Positions 1 to 5,108 of a stretch of 5,108 bases of DNA are shown here, piece by piece (position 1 is the stretch's first letter; every line of letters starts with the position of its first letter). The translations under genes were made by a program, and so were the position numbers. The DNA lies in the NCBI GenBank assembly GCA_030426445.1, contig JAUHYS010000178.1, positions 1 through 5,108 of the forward strand. Direction: 5' to 3'. The stretch is from a bacterium. GTDB lineage: Bacteria; UBA10199; DSSB01. A model generated the notes under the pieces. That model had not been told where the DNA came from and did no database searches. It saw only the letters and a list, made by a program, of their open reading frames with translations.

Positions 1-263
1 AAGACGAGCAGTACAATATAAAGCCAAGTTCGCCGTATCCAAAAAAATAAACTGAGCAAAGCCAGAATAATCGATATCCAGACAAAGGGCGTATGTACGC
101 CGCGAAAATAAAAATTATAAAGCTCCACTGCAAACCCTAATGCAGCAGGGACCAATAGAAAAAAAATAGGGATAAAATGGGCCTTAATCTTAGGTAGCTT
201 CTTTATGAGTTTGAGTTTAATCACTTGAGAAAAGATATATAAAATATTTTTTTTCTTTACCAT
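1..263 (-). CDS. Partial multi-pass membrane protein, N-terminal 87 residues
   Basis: An open reading frame on the minus strand starts at ATG 263-261 and runs without a stop off the left edge, giving 87 visible residues. An in-frame TGA lies two codons upstream, so this is the first possible ATG; no clear Shine-Dalgarno sequence precedes it. The N-terminus is rich in lysine (MVKKKN, then KLKLIKKLPKIK). A hydrophobic helix follows at about residues 30-50 (FIPIFFLLVPAALGFAV), a second at about 59-76 (PFVWISIILALLSLFFW), then RR and the beginning of a third (WLYIVLLV). The positive N-terminus and closely spaced helices fit an inner-membrane protein with a cytoplasmic N-terminus. The gene is divergent from the large surface protein at 482. 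I do not recognise the family, and too little is visible to assign a function. The lack of an SD leaves the exact start uncertain. Confidence 0.6.
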   Translation of the reverse strand, partial: MVKKKNILYIFSQVIKLKLIKKLPKIKAHFIPIFFLLVPAALGFAVELYNFYFRGVHTPFVWISIILALLSLFFWIRRTWLYIVLLV

Positions 264-481
264 AGTTCATTTTTTCGAGACAATTTTTTGTAGAGAATTG
301 ATCTAAAGAAAAAATATTAAACATTTAGCAACTTTAACCCCCTTAAGTATAGAGAATAATATTAAGGCCGTTAATTTAAAGGGACTTTTATTAAAGGGTC
401 TCCGTGTCAATGCACTCCACGCATACTTTAGGGTTAAGGCTCTAATGTTAAATAATTTTTAAACATTTAGGAGATAGAAGA
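264..481. promoter_or_regulatory. Divergent intergenic region, AT-rich with repeated short motifs
   Basis: These 218 bases separate the minus-strand membrane gene from the plus-strand surface-protein gene and should hold promoters for both. The 12-mer TTAAACATTTAG occurs exactly twice (317-328 and 459-470). TTAAAGGG occurs twice, 15 bp apart (376-383 and 391-398). Related TTAA-centred words appear at 341-346, 361-375 (ATTAA-GGCCG-TTAAT) and 432-438. The best sigma70-like -10 on the plus strand is AATAAT (355-360), with a poor -35 TTTAAC (333-338) 16 bp upstream. I see no convincing promoter for the minus-strand gene and no small ORF with a good ribosome binding site. Confidence 0.4.
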
Positions 482-2641
482 ATGATAAAAACTCTTTATA
501 AAAGGGTACTGTTTTTAATGTTTTTATTTGCGTTCCTCTTTACCGCAGGAAAATCATGGGCTATTTTTGATGTCTGTATTCCCGGGTCAAGAGAGTGTGT
601 CGATGAGAGCTCTTTTCAAGAATGTAATGACTCAGGAGAGGGCTTTAATGCCCCTGTGAGTTGTGGAAGTGAAACCGAATCCTGTTTTGCCGGACAATGT
701 CTGGAGTTATGTGAAATAGCTTCTTTATCAGACAGTTCCATGGGCTGCTCCTTTTTATCTAAAAGAATGGACAATTTTGAGTTTTTTTTTGGAGCAGGTC
801 AAAATACAGCTGATACCGTTGTAGTAGGTAATTTTTTTAGTGATAAGACAGCTAATGTACAATTCTACTTTACCCCCGTTGGAACAAATGTAGAGCAAAC
901 TTTAGGGGCACCCGTCGTGCTTGCTCCAGAAACCTCCACTCAATTTGATATAGAAGAAGACTTTATCGGTGATATTTCTGTCTTGCGTCAAGGCGGAACC
1001 TATCGAGTCGAGAGTGACATACCTGTTCAAGCTTATTTGCACTCTCCCATTGTTAGCGTTGCCTCTAATGATAGCTCTGTTTTAATTCCAGAAGCTACTC
1101 TAAAAACAGATTATGTCGTGGCGGCTTATGATTCTTTTTCCACTGAGATAGAAGTGGATAATGAGCCTACTCTTTTTGAAGGCCATAGCTATCTTAATGT
1201 CATTGGTCTCGAAGATGACACCAATGTGCAGTTTAGCCCTTTTGTGAATACAGCAGGGGGAACTGGAGTGGATGCAGTGACCGCAGGAAATACGGGCATG
1301 GTGACCATGAACCGTTTTGATACCCTGCAAGTCCGGGCTGAAGGTCTAGCCGATATTTCAGGGACTCTCCTTCAAAGTGACAAACCCATTTGGGTCATCG
1401 GTGGGAATATATGCTCAAATGTGCCACCAGATAATTCGACCTGTGACCACCTTCAAGCGACAAGTGTTCCCACCGAATTATGGTCCACGACTTATGTAGG
1501 GACTCACAGTCCAGTGCGCGGTGAAGAGCAGCATATTTGGCGAGTTTATGCTGGAGCAGACAATGTCACCATCACCACCGAACCACCGGTACCAGGAACG
1601 CCAGTGACTTTAAATAAAGGCGAGTTCCAAGAGCTTACTTTAGATAACGGAACAGATGTTGTGTTTAATGGAGACGGACCCTTTTTGCCTGTACAATACT
1701 TAATGGGGATTTTTGCAGTGGGTGAACCAGTTCCTGGGATTTCGGGCGGAGACCCTTCCATGTATCAAGCCATTCCAGTGGAGCAGTTTCTCAAGCGCTA
1801 TACTTTTGAAACAGGCGTGAGTGACCCTGATCCTGACAAGGCTCAATACAATAACCACTTTGTTCAAATTATTCGACCTGCCGGAGCTGCGGATGTTTTT
1901 ATCGATGGTGTTCTTGTTGCAGGATATAAAATAGTTGGTAGCTACGAAGTGGCTAATGTTCAAGTAGATGAAGGTAGCCACTTTGCTATCAGCGAAGAAG
2001 CTTTCGGGTTAAACAACCTAGGTTATGGTGGCTTTGTGTCATACGCCTATCCAGGCGGCTTTATTAAGAGAAAGCAAAATAGCTCTAACCTAGTTGTCAA
2101 TAAAGTCGCAAGCGAAGAGGAAGTCAAACTAGGGCAAACGTTTACCTATGCAATTACGATAGAAAACACCGGTCCTCAAGACGAGCCCAATGCCATTTTG
2201 GTTGATCAGCTTGCCGATGAATTACAAATTATCTCGGTGACACCCGGAGACCCTACCTGCCAAATCAATGGGCAGGTTGTACTATGTAAACTCGGAGAAA
2301 TCAAAAATGGTGAAAGTGCGCTTGTAGAAATAACAGTCGAGCTTATTGGTGTGCCAGCAGATAACCAGATTATTAACACAGCTATTGTGCATGGAGATAA
2401 AAATAATCCCGAAAATAATGATGATGGCTTAGATGGTGCCCCTGGAGCCCAAGGAGGGCGTTCGGAAGGAATTTCGATTGTGCGAGTTGACCCCACTAAT
2501 CTTCAAGGCAGTGGAAACATGTGCTCTCTGAACTCTTCTTCAGGTTTTGTGGGCTATGGGCTTTCTACTCTGCTGACATTGGTTTTGGTGCTTTATGTGG
2601 TTCGATTAAGGAGACTTCAAAGAGCCCCTGAAAAAGATTAA
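482..2641 (+). CDS. Secreted surface protein: Cys-rich N-terminus, IgGFc-binding-type domain, DUF11, C-terminal sorting tail
   Basis: The product has 719 residues. The start is set by AGGAG at 469-473, 8 bp before the ATG. Residues 1-27 form a signal peptide, with likely cleavage after KSWA. A Cys-rich segment follows with C32, C39, C48, C61, C68, C73, C77 and C89, in a CxPGxxxC...C...C..G.C arrangement common at the front of deltaproteobacterial surface proteins. Residues about 90-530 resemble the IgGFc-binding N-terminal domain family: note IPEATLKTDYVVAAY and CDHLQATSVPTELWSTTYVG, which parallels the family's CDHLeeQ-P motif; C311 and C321 may pair. Residues 536-648 are a DUF11 repeat (NLVVNKVASEEEVKLGQTF, then ITIENTGP, ending in an NNPENNDDG-type motif) with C593 and C602. 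The C-terminus has C681, a hydrophobic helix at 688-707 and an Arg-rich tail (RLRRLQR), as in MYXO-CTERM-like sorting signals. Family knowledge supports surface display; a role in adhesion is inference. Immunoglobulin binding should not be assumed. The gene appears monocistronic and ends at a strong terminator. Confidence 0.9.
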   Translation: MIKTLYKRVLFLMFLFAFLFTAGKSWAIFDVCIPGSRECVDESSFQECNDSGEGFNAPVSCGSETESCFAGQCLELCEIASLSDSSMGCSFLSKRMDNFEFFFGAGQNTADTVVVGNFFSDKTANVQFYFTPVGTNVEQTLGAPVVLAPETSTQFDIEEDFIGDISVLRQGGTYRVESDIPVQAYLHSPIVSVASNDSSVLIPEATLKTDYVVAAYDSFSTEIEVDNEPTLFEGHSYLNVIGLEDDTNVQFSPFVNTAGGTGVDAVTAGNTGMVTMNRFDTLQVRAEGLADISGTLLQSDKPIWVIGGNICSNVPPDNSTCDHLQATSVPTELWSTTYVGTHSPVRGEEQHIWRVYAGADNVTITTEPPVPGTPVTLNKGEFQELTLDNGTDVVFNGDGPFLPVQYLMGIFAVGEPVPGISGGDPSMYQAIPVEQFLKRYTFETGVSDPDPDKAQYNNHFVQIIRPAGAADVFIDGVLVAGYKIVGSYEVANVQVDEGSHFAISEEAFGLNNLGYGGFVSYAYPGGFIKRKQNSSNLVVNKVASEEEVKLGQTFTYAITIENTGPQDEPNAILVDQLADELQIISVTPGDPTCQINGQVVLCKLGEIKNGESALVEITVELIGVPADNQIINTAIVHGDKNNPENNDDGLDGAPGAQGGRSEGISIVRVDPTNLQGSGNMCSLNSSSGFVGYGLSTLLTLVLVLYVVRLRRLQRAPEKD

Positions 2642-2675
2642 ACATTCTTCTTTATAAAATCAAAAACCTGTCCAG

Positions 2676-2716
2676 GCCAGAAATACAGATTCTTTTCTGT
2701 ATTTCTGGCTTTTTTT
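2676..2716 (+). terminator. Strong rho-independent terminator of the 719-aa surface-protein gene
   Basis: A perfect 14-bp stem (GCCAGAAATACAGA at 2676-2689 with TCTGTATTTCTGGC at 2696-2709) closes a 6-nt loop. Seven T residues follow (2710-2716), then ATTT. It begins about 35 bp after the TAA at 2639-2641. The U-tract lies only on the plus-strand side, so the terminator acts on plus-strand transcripts. It isolates the upstream gene from the next one. Confidence 0.95.
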
Positions 2717-2766
2717 ATTTTACAAAACAATGCAGGGTTTCAGTGCGTTATCAATTAAAAACAGCA

Positions 2767-2788
2767 TTAGTTTAAGCTTAGTTTAACC
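2767..2788. repeat. Tandem 11-bp direct repeat, possible regulator-binding site
   Basis: TTAGTTTAAGC (2767-2777) is followed directly by TTAGTTTAACC (2778-2788), matching at 10 of 11 positions. The 11-bp period is close to one helical turn and puts both copies on the same DNA face. That is the geometry used by dimers of PhoB/OmpR-type winged-helix response regulators. The copies lie upstream of the 233-aa gene, between the preceding terminator and the candidate promoter. Identity as an operator is inference. Confidence 0.4.
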
Positions 2789-2804
2789 GTCATTCAGGCC
2801 AGAG

Positions 2805-2831
2805 TTGAAAAACTTTTTGAAATCGTATAAA
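2805..2831 (+). promoter_or_regulatory. Weak candidate sigma70-like promoter for the 233-aa gene
   Basis: TTGAAA (2805-2810) and TATAAA (2826-2831) are each close to the -35 and -10 consensus. They are only 15 bp apart, shorter than the usual 16-18 bp, so the promoter would be weak or activator-dependent. A promoter is expected here because a strong terminator lies upstream at 2676-2716. The tandem 11-bp repeat is centred near -61 relative to the expected start, a position compatible with an activator. Confidence 0.25.
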
Positions 2832-2877
2832 GAATTGACGGATATGAATTAAAAACCAATCATGAATAAAGAGGAGA

Positions 2878-2901
2878 CCTTTAGTTCCCGACAACTAAAG
2901 G
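2878..2901 (+). promoter_or_regulatory. Perfect 9-bp stem-loop in the leader of the 233-aa gene
   Basis: CCTTTAGTT (2878-2886) and AACTAAAGG (2893-2901) are exact reverse complements around the 6-nt loop CCCGAC. The stem ends 8 nt before the AAGGAG Shine-Dalgarno sequence (2910-2915), so it leaves that site free. A second SD-like purine stretch, GAGGAG (2871-2876), lies just before the stem. No T-tract follows, so it is not an intrinsic terminator. It could stabilise the 5' end of the mRNA, be bound by a protein or small RNA, or be a DNA operator. Confidence 0.5.
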
Positions 2902-2922
2902 AAAACCCCAAGGAGAGCCTTC

Positions 2923-3624
2923 ATGCAACGACGATCAATTATTTCATTTTTAACCTTAGCGAGCTTTTTGTTTTTAACCCCTGCTCAGGCCAAGACACCT
3001 GCAGTCAATTCGAGTAAAAAAACTCCGCAGCTCGCAGAAAATGTGCTTTTGGAAACCACTATTGTTTTTAATGAAAAAGGCCAAGCCAAAGTGACTTTTC
3101 AGTCCAATGCTTCCAAAGACGATACTCTAACCAATAAGATCAATTCTGCATTGGTACTTTATGCTTATGTAATGCACCATGGTCCAGAGAACCAACGCAT
3201 TCCTTTACTCAATCAGGTGCAGCGCAGTGTACAAAAAATTGCAACTAATTCAGGTCTACAACGCGCGGACCTGATCACAGGAAACTCACTCGCCACCGTG
3301 ACAGGTAAGGACTTAGCTAATAAAGGCTTAAAGGTTTATTTGACTAAAGAATCGGGAAAAGGAAATAGTATCGAGGTCAAACCACTTGAAAATAGCCAAG
3401 AGATTTTACTTCCTAGTGTATTCTATATGTTTCAAGATCTCACAAATGACCTTTCTGAAAATGGTTTGCGTTTTATGGTATTGGCCATGGGCGGGATGAA
3501 TAAATGTTATCGAGAAGTTCCTGGCTGCAAAGGAGAAAATGCCGAGAGCCTGGTCAAGGCACCCAGCTATGGACTTGATTTGGCGGTGCAAATTATTAGT
3601 AAGGTAACAGGTGCCCAAATATAG
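2923..3624 (+). CDS. Exported protein of unknown function, 233 aa
   Basis: The start is set by a strong AAGGAG (2910-2915), 7 bp before the ATG. Residues 1-23 are a classical signal peptide: MQRR, a hydrophobic core, then an AQA cleavage site before KTP. The mature protein is about 210 residues, with no further membrane helix and no lipobox, so it should be periplasmic or secreted. A short linker leads to a probable beta segment (VLLETTIVFNEKGQAKVTFQ, about residues 41-60). A mixed region follows, then a C-terminal part rich in predicted helix (FYMFQDLTNDL, FMVLAMGGMNKC). Its only two cysteines, C195 and C202 (CYREVPGC), are seven residues apart and may form a disulfide after export. I do not recognise a family. 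The gene follows a terminator and a structured leader, and precedes another exported-protein gene on the same strand by 117 bp. Confidence 0.85.
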   Translation: MQRRSIISFLTLASFLFLTPAQAKTPAVNSSKKTPQLAENVLLETTIVFNEKGQAKVTFQSNASKDDTLTNKINSALVLYAYVMHHGPENQRIPLLNQVQRSVQKIATNSGLQRADLITGNSLATVTGKDLANKGLKVYLTKESGKGNSIEVKPLENSQEILLPSVFYMFQDLTNDLSENGLRFMVLAMGGMNKCYREVPGCKGENAESLVKAPSYGLDLAVQIISKVTGAQI

Positions 3625-3672
3625 ACTGTTGGAAAAGCAATGCCATTACAACGGTTTTCTCAAATTCTTTGT

Positions 3673-3700
3673 TTGTCAATTGGGAAATTTAGGCTAATAA
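3673..3700 (+). promoter_or_regulatory. Weak candidate promoter for the 315-aa gene
   Basis: In the 117-bp gap between the 233-aa and 315-aa genes, TTGTCA (3673-3678) matches the -35 consensus at 5 of 6 positions. TAATAA (3695-3700) sits 16 bp downstream as a poor -10 (3 of 6). GCTAAT occurs twice nearby (3693-3698 and 3701-3706). I see no intrinsic terminator in the gap, so transcription may also read through from the 233-aa gene. Confidence 0.25.
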
Positions 3701-3741
3701 GCTAATTCGATTTTTAGAATTTTTACAATGGAGGAATCCTC

Positions 3742-4689
3742 ATGAATAAAAAGCTCATTGCTCTTTCTTTTATCACTCTCGGTCTATTTGCCTGGACAGA
3801 GGTCACTCACAGTGAGGTCACAGTCGTTCCAATAGGAAATAGCATCAAACCAGAAGGTGATAATAATTCTGGAAATAATAACACCCGAAAGCGAAGAAGA
3901 AGGCGCCGAGCAAGAGCGATTCAGCTTAAAGCCGGTACTCCTTTAAAGGTCGAGTTGGGAGAAATCCTGAGTAGTTCATTTACCCAGCCTGGAACCCCTG
4001 TTTTGTTAACAACGGCCGAATCCATTCAAGTTTCTGGAAGAACTGTCATTGAAAAAGGCGCACCAGTGCAAGCCAGCGTGATCGAAGTGAATGATGATCG
4101 CAAAGAAGGCAAGGTCGTGGTCAATATTAAGGGCGTGACCGGTTTTCAGGGGGATTTTATTCCACTTGCCGGAAAAATTAATCTTGATGGAGAGAAATCC
4201 CACGCTTTAGCAAAAGTCGGGGAAACTTTTCAGGTGAGTACTTCCGAGGATATGAAGTTTAAAATCAAGCGTCGCGCAAAAAAATCCAACTTGCCCCCAC
4301 GAGAAAACAGCACCCAAATTGGTTTTTTAGATTTAGATTCTGAAGATATTAAGGTCAATCTCAAAAAAGGTAAAATCAAAGGCGAGGCCCTATTAATTGT
4401 CGAGGCCCCTAAAGGGGTTCCACTAAGTAATATCAAGACAGAGAGTCTGGCCATTACCCGTATCAATGGATTGGAACTACAGTCTCCCCTTCGTCCGGTT
4501 TTGGAAGGAAAAGACGCTCCCGAAAGTGGAGATAGAAATAAAAATGATACCGAAGATTTAACCTTAACCTTTGCTGCGTGGGATTTTATCAAACATCAAA
4601 AACCCGGCAAAAACATTCTCTACTTAGAAGGTCAAATGGCCAATGGAGCGCTTTTTAAGGCTGCGGCTAATAGTGTGATTGAATACTAA
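3742..4689 (+). CDS. Exported protein with an oligo-arginine tract and predicted beta-rich domain, 315 aa
   Basis: The start is set by GGAGG (3730-3734), 7 bp before the ATG. Residues 1-24 look like a signal peptide (MNKK, hydrophobic core, likely cleavage THS before EV). A low-complexity Asn/Gly linker (about residues 39-48) leads to RKRRRRRRAR at 49-58, nine basic residues of ten. Residues about 62-145 have the pattern KAGTPLKVELGEILSSS, then AESIQV-GRTVIEKGAPV and repeated hydrophobic strands. This resembles the 'aGT.l.v.L...lSS...G..v..VIp.Ga.v.g.V' beta-barrel segments of many secreted or envelope proteins, including the TrbI/VirB10 type; the similarity is by eye only. A second basic patch (KFKIKRRAKK) is at 172-181. 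The C-terminal third has alternating strand-like segments and no membrane helix. There are no cysteines. Function is unknown; binding to an acidic envelope polymer is a guess. It lies 43 bp upstream of ftsY on the same strand. Confidence 0.85.
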   Translation: MNKKLIALSFITLGLFAWTEVTHSEVTVVPIGNSIKPEGDNNSGNNNTRKRRRRRRARAIQLKAGTPLKVELGEILSSSFTQPGTPVLLTTAESIQVSGRTVIEKGAPVQASVIEVNDDRKEGKVVVNIKGVTGFQGDFIPLAGKINLDGEKSHALAKVGETFQVSTSEDMKFKIKRRAKKSNLPPRENSTQIGFLDLDSEDIKVNLKKGKIKGEALLIVEAPKGVPLSNIKTESLAITRINGLELQSPLRPVLEGKDAPESGDRNKNDTEDLTLTFAAWDFIKHQKPGKNILYLEGQMANGALFKAAANSVIEY

Positions 4690-4732
4690 GAAAAAGGCTT
4701 TTTCAGTAACTTTTTTGTTTAAGAAATAAAAA

Positions 4733-5108
4733 ATGATACAAAACATACCGGGTTGGGCTTTTATTGCTTTTGGGATAATCCTGGTTTTGGTGCTGCTGTT
4801 CGTTTTAATGCGGCGCAAAGCCCCAGGTTCCGCCAAAAAATCTGCACAGATCAAACCCTTAACCGTGGGTTTGGAAAAAACACGGCGGCTTTTTAGTGCG
4901 CGTTTTAAAGAGATTTTTAGTGGTCACCGTACGGTGGACGAGGCTAGCCTAGCCGAACTAGAAGAGCTGCTCATCAGCGCGGACGTGGGTGTGAATAGTA
5001 CCCAAAAGTTGCTCAATAAACTGCGGAAAGATCTCGCGACCGAGTCTGAACCCGAAATTCACCTGCTTAAAGAGTATCTCAGCAAAGAAATTCTCAAAAT
5101 TTTGCATA
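4733..5108 (+). CDS. ftsY: Signal recognition particle receptor FtsY, N-terminal part
   Basis: The first 125 residues are visible; the gene runs off the right edge before the GTPase domain. FtsY is the SRP receptor GTPase: it docks SRP-ribosome complexes at the inner membrane and passes them to the Sec translocon. Residues about 47-105 show the family's N domain: LEKTRRLFSARFKEIFSG, then TVDEASLAELEELL and ISADVGVNSTQKLLNKLR, matching the FtsY pattern 'DE..L.ELEE.LI.ADVGV.tT..ll..L'. Residues 6-26 are a hydrophobic helix (PGWAFIAFGIILVLVLLFVL) followed by RRK, a predicted membrane anchor, which sets it apart from E. coli FtsY with its long acidic A domain. The linker (about 27-46) is short and basic. 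The ATG is the first possible start, because an in-frame TAA lies at 4727-4729; only a weak AAGAA precedes it. The 43-bp gap to the upstream gene permits cotranscription. Confidence 0.93.
   Translation, partial: MIQNIPGWAFIAFGIILVLVLLFVLMRRKAPGSAKKSAQIKPLTVGLEKTRRLFSARFKEIFSGHRTVDEASLAELEELLISADVGVNSTQKLLNKLRKDLATESEPEIHLLKEYLSKEILKILH

Noticed and set aside
1100..2496. Several minus-strand ORFs of 71-96 codons inside the large surface-protein gene
   Set aside because: They lie opposite a clear coding frame, have no recognisable domains or ribosome binding sites, and read as antisense shadows.
2862..3023. Overlapping plus-strand ORF starting at ATG 2862 (MNKEETFSSRQLKENPK...) in another frame
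   Set aside because: It has no Shine-Dalgarno sequence, overlaps the signal-peptide coding region of the well-supported 233-aa gene, and its product is not protein-like.
3625..3672. Possible hairpin GGAAAA...TTTTCT after the 233-aa gene
   Set aside because: The arms are short, A-T only in the core and mismatched, and no uninterrupted T-tract follows.
3728..3745. Five-codon mini-ORF (MEESS) whose stop overlaps the ATG of the 315-aa gene as ATGA
   Set aside because: Its start lies within the Shine-Dalgarno region of the real gene and has no ribosome binding site of its own; it is likely coincidence.
4690..4704. Short palindrome GAAAAAGgCTTTTTC just after the 315-aa gene, followed by T-rich DNA, as a terminator before ftsY
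   Set aside because: The stem is almost all A-T with a 1-3 nt centre, and the T-run begins six bases after it; it is too weak to call a terminator.
4230..4854. Minus-strand ORFs across the 315-aa gene and the start of ftsY
   Set aside because: They are antisense to two well-supported genes, and their composition mirrors the sense codons.

Overview
The window is about 5.1 kb of AT-rich bacterial DNA. It holds three complete genes and two partial genes, most encoding envelope-targeted proteins. The best taxonomic clues are an exported protein that combines an IgGFc-binding-type domain, a DUF11 module and a Cys/hydrophobic/Arg C-terminal sorting tail, and an FtsY that begins with a transmembrane anchor. 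Together they suggest a predatory or delta-like proteobacterial lineage (Bdellovibrionota or a relative of Myxococcota). This is an inference from architecture; no rRNA or other phylogenetic marker is complete here.

Layout, left to right. Positions 1-263 (minus strand) are the 5' end of a multi-pass membrane protein gene that runs off the left edge. Positions 264-481 are a divergent, repeat-rich, AT-rich intergenic region. Positions 482-2641 encode a 719-aa cell-surface protein: signal peptide, Cys-rich N-terminal module, IgGFc-binding-type domain, DUF11, and sorting tail. It is closed by a very strong intrinsic terminator at 2676-2716. Positions 2717-2922 are a regulatory-looking leader with a tandem 11-bp direct repeat, a weak promoter candidate and a perfect 9-bp inverted repeat just before the Shine-Dalgarno sequence. 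Positions 2923-3624 encode a 233-aa exported protein of unknown function. Positions 3742-4689 encode a 315-aa exported protein with an oligo-arginine tract followed by a predicted beta-rich domain. Position 4733 to the right edge is the start of ftsY, the signal recognition particle receptor, cut inside its N domain.

The 719-aa gene looks like an independent transcription unit. The 233-aa gene, the 315-aa gene and ftsY all lie on the plus strand with no convincing terminator between them, so read-through into ftsY is plausible. The only functional link the sequence supports is that nearly everything here is exported or membrane-bound, and FtsY serves membrane targeting. I see no mobile element, CRISPR array, tRNA or rRNA. 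No previously undescribed multi-gene system can be demonstrated. The most interesting items are the sorting tail of the large surface protein, the leader elements at 2767-2901, and the oligo-Arg exported protein beside ftsY.
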